This document shows positions 12,101 to 25,400 of a DNA stretch of 64,000 bases, piece by piece. This DNA is from Aquatica leii (lineage: Eukaryota > Arthropoda > Insecta > Coleoptera > Lampyridae): NCBI GenBank assembly GCA_035610365.1, contig CM069433.1, forward strand, positions 79,580,236 through 79,644,235. The letters are read 5' to 3'. The notes under the pieces were generated by a model, which had not been told where the DNA came from, ran no database searches, and worked only from the letters and a program-made list of their open reading frames with translations. The first letter of the stretch is position 1. Each line of letters opens with the position of its first letter. The translations under genes were made by a program, and so were the position numbers.

Positions 12101-15100
12101 GCCATAACTTGAAATATAATGAAGTTATTCAAAATTATACAACGGCATTGCATTCTACACAAAAAAAAAGTACCTTAAGGTCACGTAAACCGTTTTTCTC
12201 TACTTTGAAAAATAACCGAAATATGACCATGTGTCCAAAATTGAGAAAATCAAACGTTCGCGTATACCACGAAAACAAAAAACAATCGAGTTTTTCTAGA
12301 AAAAAGAGATCGAGGATACGCAGTACATTTTCTCGTATATACTCTAGTTACCGAGTTTCCTCTATCGTAACATCCAATTTAGGAAACTAAGAAGGCTTTA
12401 GCGCATCTAATCTGTAAATTATAGTAAAAAGTTATACAAACTATACTGTGCACCGGAACACCGTACAATAAATTCAAAACCAAAATACTTAAATAAAAAA
12501 GATCACACTCAATTTAAATTTTCATTCAGTTTTCCTTAAAAACTTTTGGATTATCTGTACATTTTTAGAAAAATATATCAAACAGAATATTCCTGAGCAG
12601 TCCACCTTGGAGAAGCTAAAGAGAAAAAGTAGCGAACCATAAAAAGGATGTCTAGATGAAACTAACGACTTAGAACCGAGACACGTAAAGCTCGTTCTAA
12701 AACGAAAGAATGTCGAGATGCGCGTCAGATAAATACCGAATATGACGATCATGCGAAATAAATTTAACTAAAAATATCAGAAGTAAACAATGTGTGAACT
12801 TAAAATAATGGTTAATCTTTAATTTAATAATGTGCACACCTCAAACACCGTATGAAAATTGCAAACGTTTATCAGTTTAATCATGTATTAAGATTCGGAA
12901 CAAAATTAGTTTCTGCGCAACCATTCTTTAGTTTTGAAACAATCTCTAGCATATATCGTGTTTAGAATTTTAAGTTCTGACGAAGAAAAAAAATCGGTCG
13001 AAAACCTTAGGTAAAGTGAACGAAATTGTTTTACTAGGGTGTACTGAATGCGTCGTGTATGTCTAAAGCAAAATACAAGAACTAGGTGTGTGATACACAT
13101 TACTTATCAGCACATAGTTTACAGCGAGTAGTCTCTACTATTTAAGTAAAATTACGGAAAATATACCGCTCGCGTCTATACTGATTAATACTCGATGGGA
13201 AAATTGGATTTAAAAAAAAAACTGAAATTATCAAATAATTTTCCACAATATAAATAAATTATTATATACAATTATTGAGCCATACAATTGTTAAATGTAA
13301 TCAAGTTTTATAATTTTTTTAAAGAATTTATTAGCATTTAGTAGATAAATAATAAAACTTAAAAAAAAAGTTGTGCGCTTGTTTATGTCACTATGTGGTA
13401 TAAACTATGGTAAAAGTTTAGCACAACTATTCTATTTATATAGGAGTCTGTTGATACAACATGCGACGATATCAATTATGTATAAAACTACGAAAATGTT
13501 ACAAAACACCGATGTTGTAATGAGGCATAAAGATGATTATGAAATCACACAATTATGCGTGCCATAATAGACTAATTGGACTACACAAACTACAATAAAA
13601 TGAAATGTCTGCGACTTAACTTCAAAAGATTTTTAACAAAAAAAATTAAACAAGTGAGCCCCACCCGCAAAAGCTCACGAAAGAAGTGAAACTTTTATTT
13701 AATGATGAAAAAGTAAAGTGTTTCACGCATCAATTAAATTAATAGAAAATTTCAAAGCAATGCTTCATAAACACGTGGCGAAATTGGTTGAAATAGCTCG
13801 TCAGTATAAATGTCAGAAATGTAAATAAAAAAAATAGTTAGCTGCGACTGTGCTGTTCCCTTTTTCATTAGATTGCAACCAAAATTTAAGATTTACCCTC
13901 GCTACAGAAGTTTCACGTTCAAAGTGAAGTGACAACCAAGTCTTGGAAGTTCAGCGATGCGATTTGAAAGATTTTTGCACCTGCTGTAAAAAGAGTCAAT
14001 CAAAAAAATGTCAGTTTCGACCTCCCAAGATGATGACAAAATACCCAAAAAAAATTTGAAAATGCAAGAAAACTGTAGAAGCAAACACTGATGTATTATA
14101 TATATACATATATAAACTAAACTACTACATGATATATATAACGTTCTCTGTTTTCAGTTGCGATACCGGCAATCAATATTAATAATATATTTCGAAGTAA
14201 TCTCAAAAGTTCACTAATTCTTCGAGCTTATTCTTGGCATCCTACGACACCGATCCAATATAAAACATTGATCCACATGGTGCCATAATCAATAGCATAG
14301 ACCTTCCACTGTTACCCCTAATGGGAGCTACGATCAATGACGTTCCTTATCGCGACACGAAAAGCTACTGTTATAGAATACATTAAGATGGTTGATGTAA
14401 GACGTGTTTTTTTTAAACAAAATCATGTTTTAATTGTTATCTGGGCCACGGCGCAATTAAAACGTGAAAATTTCTCTTTGTGTATACTAATACGTTCGTT
14501 TGTTAATTGTATTTAATGAAAACAATAAAATAAAGGTTTCTTTGTTTATCAGACAAGAAAGAAATGTATGAATAATTTGAATGTGTAATTCCTGAAAACG
14601 CTACAACCCCAGCCCAAACTTCACTGTATTTAATGTGTAAGTAAAAAAAAAACAGTAGAAACTACAAATTGTTCTATTTAAAAAGCATAAATATTTATAT
14701 TCCAAAACAAAGTTTGACCTAATTTAGTTGCCAAAATTAGCATGTTTCGACATTGAACCCATGTGTCGATTACCTTCTTAGTCTGAATGAGGCCCATATA
14801 AAATCTGGCAAAACCTTGACAGGCTATTTTAAAAACACGATAACTACACCCAAAATAGTTTAAAAACAATGTAATTTGCTTATGCTTGTGTAACACCTGT
14901 GTATCCCTTATGTATTAAATTTATTACATAAACACCCTATTAAAATTCAAGAGAAGTGATTTTATAAACTAAGCATCTAAGAATATCCTTGAATACAAAT
15001 GACTTCCGTTTGTGGTTGATAACTAAAATGTAAGTCTGATAGCTAATCTTACAATTTAAATGAACATAATACAAATAATTCGCTTCACTAAAAGTTTTCG

Positions 15101-16542
15101 GTAAAAATGTTCAATTTTTTTAATAAAATCTAATTAAAAGAAACTTACTTTCTGTTGTTTCCCAACTTAATCCACCAACAAACAGTTTTCTGTGAACAAA
15201 AAAGGGAAAAATATTAGGTACCAGTAGACAAAATGTCACCTAAATTAAACTAATGCACTGTTTTAACAAAAAATGACAGCAAATTACAATTAATTAATTT
15301 AATAATAAATGGATGAGAATAAAATTGAGCAGCAACTAACTGAACTGATCCTAGTTCAATCAAATGGAACTGCAAGTATCACAAAATGCTAATCTGTAAG
15401 TTTAAGGTGAATAAATTAGAAGTTAACTTTAAGTTCTCAAGATCTCAAAATTTTCAAAGAATTTTAAGTGCACATCAATAGCCAAATTACAAGTTAGGAA
15501 AGTAACGACTGTTACTAAGTGACTGCTTGTAGAGATGCCCAAGGATAAATACCATGGGTAATCCATGCTGTCCAACTCCAGGAGTCTTTCTTCTCAATAC
15601 AACACCAATGGCTGATACCTGAAGATAAGGAAGCCTGGTTAATGCATAAGCATCACTTGCTAATTCTGTCAGCCTATACCATCCAAGTTTATGAGGCACT
15701 TAAAAATATGAGATTAAGTCATTCAAAGTTTTTTTATTAAATCTTTTAATACTAATTTTAACAATGTACGAGAAGCTGAAAGTAAGAAACTTCTAAAAAC
15801 AAATCTAATTGAAAAATAAATTCAAAATTTTATTTTCCTGTTATCGAATGAAAGTTATAAATGCTACACAAGCGGGTACAGTTGTGTCAAAACGATTTCA
15901 TTTGCTTACAAAGCGAATACGAGTATTAATAAAATTAAATAACAAATTCGTTTCCCAGAAAAATAAATCGGTTCATTGTAGCATTTTAAACTCTACATTC
16001 AAAAAAACAAAGTTCAAGGTAATTTTTTTTATCGACGCGAGTGAACGAACGAAACCACGCCAATGCAAATTTTGGCGGCCGTCATTAAGACTGAACACAA
16101 TCATCGCAAGGAGTTTTCTAGAAAAAAAAATTAAATCGAACTTTGTAAAATACAAACGTAACGATGTTAAAAATTAATAATTTCATCAAAAGGACGCGGC
16201 CTTAGAAACGATGGACCTAGATTTATCTACATATTTTAACAAGCCGATATAAGTACAATTACAAAATAGTTACATTTATGCAAGTTTTCAAAGCAATCGA
16301 TCTTTTCAAACCTAACTTTAACGTGTTAAATAGTTTTAAAGTGTTTTCTTACAATAAATGTAGAAAAAAACTTACCTGTCATCATCGCGGCCTGGTGCAT
16401 CAGCGCTACCGCTATCGGCTACGGGACCATCTCCACCACCATTTTGACCGTTTACTTGATCGCTTTGTTGAAAATTTTGATCTGCCTGTACGTCTTGTGA
16501 AAAATCTTCACCATTTTCCATCGAACAATCTTGATTTGCCAT
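9108..16542 (-). CDS. sqd: Squid-type hnRNP (hnRNP A/B-D family), two RRMs and Gly-rich tail
   Basis: A nuclear-cytoplasmic RNA-binding protein; fly Squid localises and regulates mRNAs such as gurken and affects splicing. Coding exons on the minus strand: 16542-16376, 15189-15149, 11006-10732, 10677-10546, 10359-10083, 9692-9630 and 9214-9108, all GT-AG and phase-consistent, giving 353 aa. Residues 1-55 are acidic and Gln-rich with NGEDF...DV, as in fly Squid. RRM1 (about 56-140) has RNP2 KLFVGGLSW and RNP1 RGFAFIVF; RRM2 (about 140-220) has KIFVGGL and KGFCFITF. The tail is Gly/Tyr/Arg-rich and ends in NQRHQPY, nearly the fly ending. Exon 5 read through its donor stops at once after YGNYGK, so an isoform with a short tail is possible. 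A generic hnRNP A/B is less likely given both termini. Confidence 0.95.
11007..15148 (-). other. sqd intron 2 (4.1 kb), no gene seen
   Basis: This long intron separates the 41-nt exon 2 from exon 3. It is AT-rich and includes a TA-rich dinucleotide run near 14095-14145. Short ORFs here have no recognisable domains. At 11238 a string ACAGGGCGTCC resembles the start of a mariner-type MITE, but no matching right end was found. Confidence 0.5.
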
Positions 16543-19406
16543 TTTTATGACAAACTACAATATATGAAACCTGCTTAAAACTTAATCACAAAGTAAGCAG
16601 ACGTCTCTCTAAACACAAGCTACTGCTATAGCCGGAAAAACCGCTAAGTACCGAAGCCGAACGATTTGCATTATGGGAATTCGTCGACCAATCAGAACGC
16701 ATTTATACCGGAAACACAACTTTACCTTACCGATCATTGATTGGTTGAAACTTTGTCCAGTTATTTCACTAATTTAAAACGGAATATACATTGATGGAAT
16801 TTTATACAGAGTGAAATCAAATAAAACAACAACCAATATTCTCAAATATTTTTTTAAACGTTTTCAATGCAATTTAAATATAAATGATTGATAATTTTTT
16901 TTTAGTAAAATTAGTTTATACTGTTGAATGTGTTAAACATATACCAATTACATTTAAACTTATTGATTTCTATGACAATGAATAATACACATAGTTATTT
17001 ACAAATTTTACTAATCGTTTGATAACATTATTAACTACAAATTAATCGGTAATTTAAGGTTAATTAATAATTGGTTTTTAAAAGCTAAAACATATTGATA
17101 CAACTTTATTGCAATTACAATAACTATTATTTTATCAGATCTTATGGTAGTTACTGTATTAGCTGATTTTATTCTATCATAAATTTTGTTTACTAGATGT
17201 TTTATTTTATTTTTCTTTTTTTAAGTTTTTTTTTTAACTTTAACTTTAATGCAATGCAATGGGTCGTCGTGTAATTTTACAACAGAATATGTTGACAACT
17301 AAAGATTTTTAATTCATTTTATGTCTTTGTGACTAACTATAAATACTAATACAGTATGCAATCAAAACTTATTTTTGGATAGAATACAGCCCAGTTAAGT
17401 ATCGTCAGCTTTTGTTATAACAAAGTCTAACACTATTTTTTTAAATTCTATAAGAGTATAGTATATAAAATGTGTTTTTGTCAATTCATTTACGTTGCAT
17501 ATAGACGTAAAACCTTCATTAATAAGTAAAGATCAGATTTTCAATAGCAGTATATACTAAGCATTAGGTACCGTCAATTTTGGCTGTAGTAAGATTTTAC
17601 TTTAAAAAAAATTTAATAAAGTTGGTTTTTATTTTGTTTCTTTATAGTTACTGATACTACTGTGTGTATTGTTTGTAAAGCTTTGGTTTCCATATAACTT
17701 TGAACGATGTCAATAAAAACAACATCAAAGTCATAAAAATTAATTAACAAACGTTGCTTAAATCGTATAAAATTTTTAAAAAAATATTTTAGTGTAACCA
17801 GATACGAAAAAAGAGAATTGTTTCTAGAGAAGTTGCAAACTATGTATACCTTCAGTTGAGAATCTTCAAAATATATAATTTCTAGCTTACACATTGTAAT
17901 AAGAATACAATAAAATATCAAAAACTTTAAGATATTTTTTCATATACATATACCAATAAATTAATAATAATGTAAATTGAAGACAAATTGCCGTCTTGAT
18001 ACTAAAATTTTATAAAAATAATGTATTTTAAATAAACGATACAATAACAAAAGAAAAACAATAAGATATACTTTATATAACTAAATTAATCGATTTTTTA
18101 ATCAAAGTATTAGCTGTTTTAATTAATTTTGCTATAAATAAAATGTAATAATGTTTAATATTTCCACATATAATATGCTTCATTTTGTCATGGTTTAGAA
18201 CATGTTTTATGTTTTTGTATAGGCATGTATTGTTTTATTTTTCTTGGTTTTTAATCTTGTTTTTGTTTCGTTATTTTACTTTTATAAATGTTTCTTTAAA
18301 GTTTCTTTTTGAAATAAAAACAATAAGACTGTAAGCTTAAGAAATGACTATAGAAACTATTGAACAAATATTTCTATACAATTGTTTCTTTTGTAAACAT
18401 ATATACCTATGTCAATGTTTTTTAAAAAAAACAGTTTTATCTCAATCTTTTCTATTAAAATTAATTAAGATTTGTAGTTTACATTTTATGAATGTCCAAC
18501 ATTTTTAAATATTGGTTTTCAAAAACTTGAATTAAAAAGAAAATTAATGTAGTGTCTTAAACAAAAATTAATAAATTATTCTATACTTTCTTTAAATTTT
18601 AATTACATATTAATGTCTAGAATTTTGATTTCTAAACAAATAAAAACGAAAATAATATTTACTGTAATGACTGACAGTATCTAAATTTTCCAAATAATTA
18701 AAAACCTAATGAAAATATTGTAGCCATTTAAAATTTATGACTATTATCTATAAATTAATTTTTTTGTAGTTATAAGTTGCAAGTACATTAAAAATATGAC
18801 CAACGAAATTGCTTAGGGAGTGTATATTGTTAATGCAGTTGGCAAACGACGGTATTATTGAAATGGTATCAAATGCAGGATTATTCCTATTCGGCAAAAC
18901 CAGAAATAAAATTTTAATCTCGACACCCAAAACTGGGGGTCGAGATTATAATGGCTGCCTAAATTCAGCGCCAATAAAGGTTGCGGACATAAAACAAACT
19001 AATTTTACCTATAATTCTACGAATGTATGAAGTTTACACCCGAACTTGCATTTATCAAAAATCTTGTAATTTTTACATTTCCGTTAAAATTTAAATTCAG
19101 AAATCCAACAATTAACACGTTAATTCTCTACTAATTGTGAATTTATTTCTATCGTAGTAAAATACTTTCGCAGGTAAGCACGCTAGAATTAATTTTTGAC
19201 ATTTTTCGTTTTACCTTGCATGCTTCTTTCGCGGCACTGTGGTGTCTCGATACAAGGACTTTTTTTTTCTTTATTACAAAAAAATGATTATAATTTAATT
19301 TGCTCATTGACCCTTTTTTGTAATGTAGCAAACTCATACTTTCAAGAAAAATCTTATCTAATCTATAGTAGTTTTGTAAATGCAATTATTTTTTTCTTTA
19401 CTAGGA
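16543..19406. promoter_or_regulatory. Divergent intergenic/5' region between sqd and rin
   Basis: The two start codons, sqd at 16542 going left and rin at 19407 going right, are 2.86 kb apart. Just upstream of sqd the sequence is locally less AT-rich (16600-16760) and has CCAAT boxes in both orientations (CCAAT at 16689-16693; ATTGG at 16738-16742), which fits a housekeeping-type and possibly bidirectional promoter. The rin coding sequence begins only 2 nt after an acceptor AG at 19403-19404, so rin has at least one upstream untranslated exon in this interval; I could not place it. The rest (16.8-18.8 kb) is AT-rich with no ORF of note. Confidence 0.5.
18916..18947. repeat. Short perfect-type hairpin upstream of rin
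   Basis: Arms 18916-18928 (AATCTCGACACCC) and 18935-18947 are inverted copies with one mismatch around a 6-nt loop. It lies about 460 bp upstream of the rin start codon. Function unknown; it may be a small fold-back repeat. Confidence 0.5.
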
Positions 19407-22400
19407 ATGGTCATGGAGGCTCCCCCATCACCCCAGAGTGTTGGACGTGAATTTGTACGACAATATTATACCTTACTTAACAAGGCCCCTACACATCTTC
19501 ACAGGTTTGTGAATCCTACTTAATCATAACAGCAATAATCTTATAATTGTATAAGTTGCTTATAGTACAGAATTTTTTTTATTTTGTAGATTCTATAACA
19601 ATCAATCGTCATTTGTACATGGAGGACTTGACCCTCAAAGTCGCGAAACAAGTCTCATGATTGGTCAGAAACAAATTCATCAAAAAATTCAACAGTTAAA
19701 TTTTCGAGATTGTCATGCAAAAATCACCCAAGTTGATGCTCAAGCAACTTTGGGAAACGGGGTGGTCGTCCAAGTTACTGGAGAACTATCGAATGCTGGT
19801 CAACCTATGAGACGTTTCACTCAAACCTTTGTACTTGCAGCCCAAAGTCCTAAGAAGTACTATGTTCATAATGATATCTTTCGTTATCAAGTAAGTATAT
19901 TAGTTATTACAATTACATAATGTATTTGATAAATATTTGCATTCTTTGATACTAATTATTTTCCTAGATACATGTTTATAATTTATAATTTGCAGCATGC
20001 TTGTAGTATTAATTTCTGTCTCAATCTTGACTATTTATATCGTCTGGTATTTACTCGATTTATCTGTTTCTTTTATGATATTTTAATTACATAAAGTTAA
20101 CATCTATTGTCTGTTCTTGAAAGTTTTTTAGTGGTTTTATTAAATCTTATGCTCTAATATTGTTTAATTTTGATATGTTTTAGTTACCTCATTTTAAATT
20201 AATATGATATTTTTTCGAGATTTGTATAATTGTTTTCATCTGGTTTTCAAAACTAACATAAAACTACTTGATTACAATAATAAACATTACTATGTAAAAT
20301 GTAAGTTTTACTTTTGCAACACTTCAAGTGTATGGAATAATATTAATCGTATTCTAAAAAACAAGAGCTGTAATTGTTTTTACGAACTCTTAAAATTGAC
20401 CAAAAATTACATTAGTGTATGCTAAAAAATATTATGTATTAATTTCTAGTTTGTAAGAGTTAAAAAGAATGAAAATTCAAACCCCAATGGTTTTGGTGGT
20501 TGTATTCATTAAAGATATTACTTAGTTTAATTTTAATTAACTAAAAAGTTTCTGGTTTCTATAGTGCGTTCATTTTCTTGCACTACCGAAAAAGTGGAAA
20601 TCTGGAGAAATAAAGTAATTTTCCTGAAAAAAGGTTCAAATTCAATAAATTAAACTTCTTAAGAAAGGTTGCTAGTGTCGCCATTAGCCATTATCCTGAT
20701 TTTTGCTGGCAAAAAGCTGAATCCTGTGAATACTTTTCTTTTTGAGAGCAAATGAGGAAAGTTATAATCTATAAGGACTGAAGTTTTTGGAAACAGTAAA
20801 TGTTGTTAATTCATTCATTTATTCTTCTTTTAATGTATCTTAAAAACAACGATATTTAAAGGGTATCACTACCCGAGGGGTATGTTCACGCGACTGTCAA
20901 ATTTGCAAATGCTGATTCCATTTGACACAGGTGATTTACCATATAATGTGTTTTTTGCTTTTTTTTATTACGCGTATTTTTTATTTGTATGATTGATTGT
21001 GTTTGTGTATTTTGAAGTTCAACGTATGGAGTTGTCACAGCCTCTTAAACTTCGAACAAGAAATGGGTCATATTCTATAACTTGTTGAACAAGTTGTTAA
21101 AGGGTTATAGTTTATCTCTAAATTTTTTTGTTTGTATTTTTTTTACACTTTTTTCGGAGTTTTGAGCTTTTTCTGGTCATCTTTTTTTATGTTGTTAGAT
21201 CCTCAATTTCTTCCCTTCTCGCGCCAACGAATTCATCGCCTTCGATTGGATAGGCAAGTTTCATCATCGCATCGTCATGTTCTGTTATAGACCGCAGAGG
21301 GTTTTGTCTTTATTAACCACTTCTGGTCAAATATTTCTCCAAGAATCCTATTCAACAGCTTTACATACGAGCAACATAATAGTAAAATTGTCAGAGAAAT
21401 GGGCCTATTATATTGGTCTGTAAATCATTACTTTCAGACACAAACTAACTGGAAATTTTACTCAGCACAACTGGGAAATTTGTTAAAGACATAATAGTTA
21501 AAACTAAATAATTTTTGTAATTGTAAAAACAGGTCTTTGTCATGGAATTAAACCTGGCTCTAACGCAGGCATGGGCAACCGCCGGCCCGCGGGCCGCATC
21601 CGGCCCGCGAGGTTGTTGAGTCCGGCCCGCGAAATAAATTCATACATATTTTAATAATATTTAAGTTGTTACAAATAAAAACATTTGTTCCAAACTAGAT
21701 ATTTTATTTTTAGTATTAAACATATGTATTAAGAATTTGGTATACCTATAAATTAATTTATTTAGTATTTATTTTCTTTTATTACTTTCTTTAATCTAAT
21801 CCGGCCCGCGTCACGATACGAAAAATTTTATTTGGCCCGATGAGGAAAAAAGTTGCCCACCCCTGCTCTAACGTATGTAAAAATTCTTTGTAAAATCATT
21901 AAATTGTTCTTGGAAGATTTCGTTCCAGCGTTGACTGTTCCAGACAAATCGATAGTTTTGCGTCTCGGATTTCATCAATGCATTATCCTTCATCTATAAT
22001 TTCTTCCATTGTCAGATAAAACCAAACATACGCTGACCTTTTTTTGTATTACAGTTTAATTGAATCTGATGGTGGTATCTTGCTTTGTACGTTTCTCCAA
22101 GTTGTTGCTCCCTGTTCATTAACGGTGTGATCAACGCTTCTTGCTGTTGTCTTAGTTTTACTTCGACTTTTTTAATTGATATCTGCCTATTGACAAAATC
22201 TGTTCTTCTTTGTTTTCGTTGATATCTTTCACATTTTCTTATGTGAATAGTTTTGCTTCTCATATGAACGTTATGTTAGATTTTGGTTTGCTTTCGTATT
22301 TGTAACCGTTTTTGTCATCGTGAGTTTGCAGATCGTTATATGAAGATTAAAAACATTAGTCGTACACTGTTAATTTGCAATCGCCAAATTATAGATAATT

Positions 22401-25400
22401 CAGGTATGAAATATTTCACATAAAATAACATTTAATTGGTGATTATATTTCTACAAATAATGATGCATTTAATATTTAATAAATTTCTCTTATGACCTTG
22501 TTGAATGAATAGTTGTTCATTTATAGCTATTGACTGAAATCTTCGGGTATAGAAAAAACAACTGTTAGTTAACTAATATACAACATTTAAGACTACGCCA
22601 TCAATTACTTCAAAATCTATTCTTAAACTCGTTAAATAATTGTTTATGACTCACTATGGATTCGCTGTTTTTTTATTGTATGCATATTGATACATGTACA
22701 AGTATGCAAAACAGAATAGCTTTATGTTAATTAATTCTCAATAACCTTCATAAAATTATGTAAAACCTTTTCAGTACGCTACTAAATTTTGTTTTTCAAA
22801 TACATTTTTTCTAATCCATGATTTCTAAACTCAAATGAATAGAGCGGATTTTGGATTTTACCTTTAGAAATAATGAACAATGTGGTTTAATTAATGTTGT
22901 AATTAGTATTCTATTCAAACAACAAGCTTTATTTACAGTTTCGTAATTAATAGTTTTTAATTTTTTTGTGAGTTTATGTTTATGAAACAATTCTAATACC
23001 CACTTTTTAAAATTAAATCTGAGTTGATCACTTTTAAATACAATATATTGAACGGCTGTTGTAGCGTGAGAAAATTGCATTAAAGTTTGTGTTTATTGAT
23101 TAACAATGACCGATTTTTTATCAAAATATATTCTACACTAATAAAAATGATAAACATAAATGTTTTACTTTTCATTTAAATTTACAGTTACAAATTGCCT
23201 ATTTCGGATTACGAAAAAAATTTCAATTTTTGTATTCGTATATTTAGAAATTACTTATTCAATTACCAAGTGAGAAAAAATTATTACTGCCAGTGAATTA
23301 AAGCACTTAAAGTCAATTTTCTAAAGTACAAAAATCAGAATTTGCACTTACAATGTAATAAAGGATGGGAGTTTGTTTTCATTGACTAATATTTGTAAAT
23401 GAATTTACGGTGAATTTTAGAAATACATATAAGAATAAATTTTAATTATTTTAAAAGAACAAACATCTGTATTGCTTAAAACCTAGAGGAAAAATTGTAT
23501 TGATTGATCAAAGATTATGTTTAAAACTTTACTCAAGTTTTTTTATAATTCAATTTTCAGCAACATATAACCAACCTGCGCTGCGTAGCTAATCAAATAC
23601 AAAGTAAAATGCTTAATGACCACTATGACATTGGTTATAAAATGTTAAACTATCTGCGACTTAGGCTACGGTTCACGGCAACGTGAAAATGACCTGACAA
23701 GTCAGAAAACTCGTGTATTTTACCAAATACGGAGAATTTATGTGTAGCGACTGCGAAAAAAATGTTTAATAAAGCGGTTTTAAAAGTTCTTTGACAGCCC
23801 AACTCTGCGTGCTATCTGTTTTATTCGCGGATGTTTATGAGCTTACAGTGTTTAATAACAGTGTTTTAACCTCTTCCTAAAATGACTTATGATCAAAAAT
23901 CAATAATCGAATTCAATAGGCTATAAAGAGCGTTTAAGAGTATATGTACCAATTTTTACTTTCCTATAAGGAAAGTATAGCGATCGAATTTTTTTTCAAA
24001 AAAATTTTTTTTGCATAATTTTACGTTTCAAGGTCTCTGAATCAGAAAAATGTATTTTTGACATAAAAAATTCGGGTGTCTATGTGTAACAATGTACCCA
24101 CGATAACTCTGTAACCAAAAGTCCTAGTAACTTGAAATTTGGTATGTAGCTGGCGTTTCATATTCTCTCAGTTCTATCAAAACATGGGTCTGATAAAGAA
24201 ACCGGAAGCGGGTGTATTATCCACCATTTTTAACAGTTTACTTTATATAATTTTGTACGTATGCAAATTATGTGAATTATTTTTACAGTTTCTTATAGAG
24301 ATAAATGTTCCTAACAATTTATTGAAATAAAAAAAATTTCTAACATTAACAGTTTATTAGATATTTTATTTATAATTTAAAATGTATTCACAATTATAAT
24401 AATCTAGGATCGAATCCTGTCTGTGGCGATTTTCTTAAAAAAAAGTTTCATATCTTGAAGGGAAAGCAAGATACGTTAAAAATAATCATTTTACTGCTTT
24501 ACTAAATGGGAAAGCAATATCGAGGCGCACAAATATAGGGATTAGTCAATATGACAACATAAGCTTAATTTGCCATATTTCGGTTATATATTTAATGAAA
24601 TCGAGGAGAAAAATTTCAAAAAAATTATAGCATGTTAGGAAGTCGATACAAACGTGTACATATCACTTCAAAGTGGTTTTATGACAACATAACCTTAAAA
24701 AAATATGTAGACATTCGTCTTTTCCTTATAGAAAACTCGTGTGGTGACACACACCAGTTTTTTTAAACGCTATTTGAAATTATCTTTTTGTACTGCCAAC
24801 ATTGCAAACGTCAATATTCGTTCGTTAGTGTAGTTACGTAATGAACGAAAAAAGCTCTAGGGTGGCAAAATGGAAACTAGGAATCCACATGAAAGTAAGT
24901 GTTCAAAGTCAATTAATATATTAGAACGAGTATGCGACAGGTGGAAAAATCATTTAAAAAATCTTGAAATTCAGTTAAAATTGAAGAAAAACGATGTTCA
25001 AGTTATCGTCAAATTTGACATTTAGTAATAAATGTAGTACCAACATTATATTCCTTGTTGGTTTTTTTTTATTTTTTCAAAAAAGAATGTAATTTTATAA
25101 AAGGCAACACAAAAAATAATGTAGAGGCATTTCATTATGTCATGAACTGTGACCTTGAGTCGAAAATAAGAATTAATACACTAAAAGTCAAAAATTTGAC
25201 AAGTCTATCTAAATTCCAAAAACGTTAGTTTATTTAAAAGGCACTCACATTAATAAAATTTAAAAATAATCAGATATTTATTTATTAAATAAAAATTAAG
25301 TAATTTATACTAATACCTAAAGACTTATTAACAACAAATACAACGATAAAAGCAAAGATAGGTTAGAAAAAATGTACCGGCGAATGTTTGTAAGACGGAT

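Noticed and set aside
14678-14896. 72-aa minus-strand ORF with TWVQCRNMLILATKL
   Set aside because: A weak resemblance to text seen near retroelement ends, but no motif is firm enough to call.
15487-15699. 70-aa minus-strand ORF in sqd intron 1 (GWYRLTELASDAYALTRLPY)
   Set aside because: No recognised domain and no splice sites that would place it in sqd; could be a transposon scrap but I cannot support it.
24408-24418. GGATCGAATCC resembles a tRNA B box
   Set aside because: No A box or cloverleaf can be built around it.
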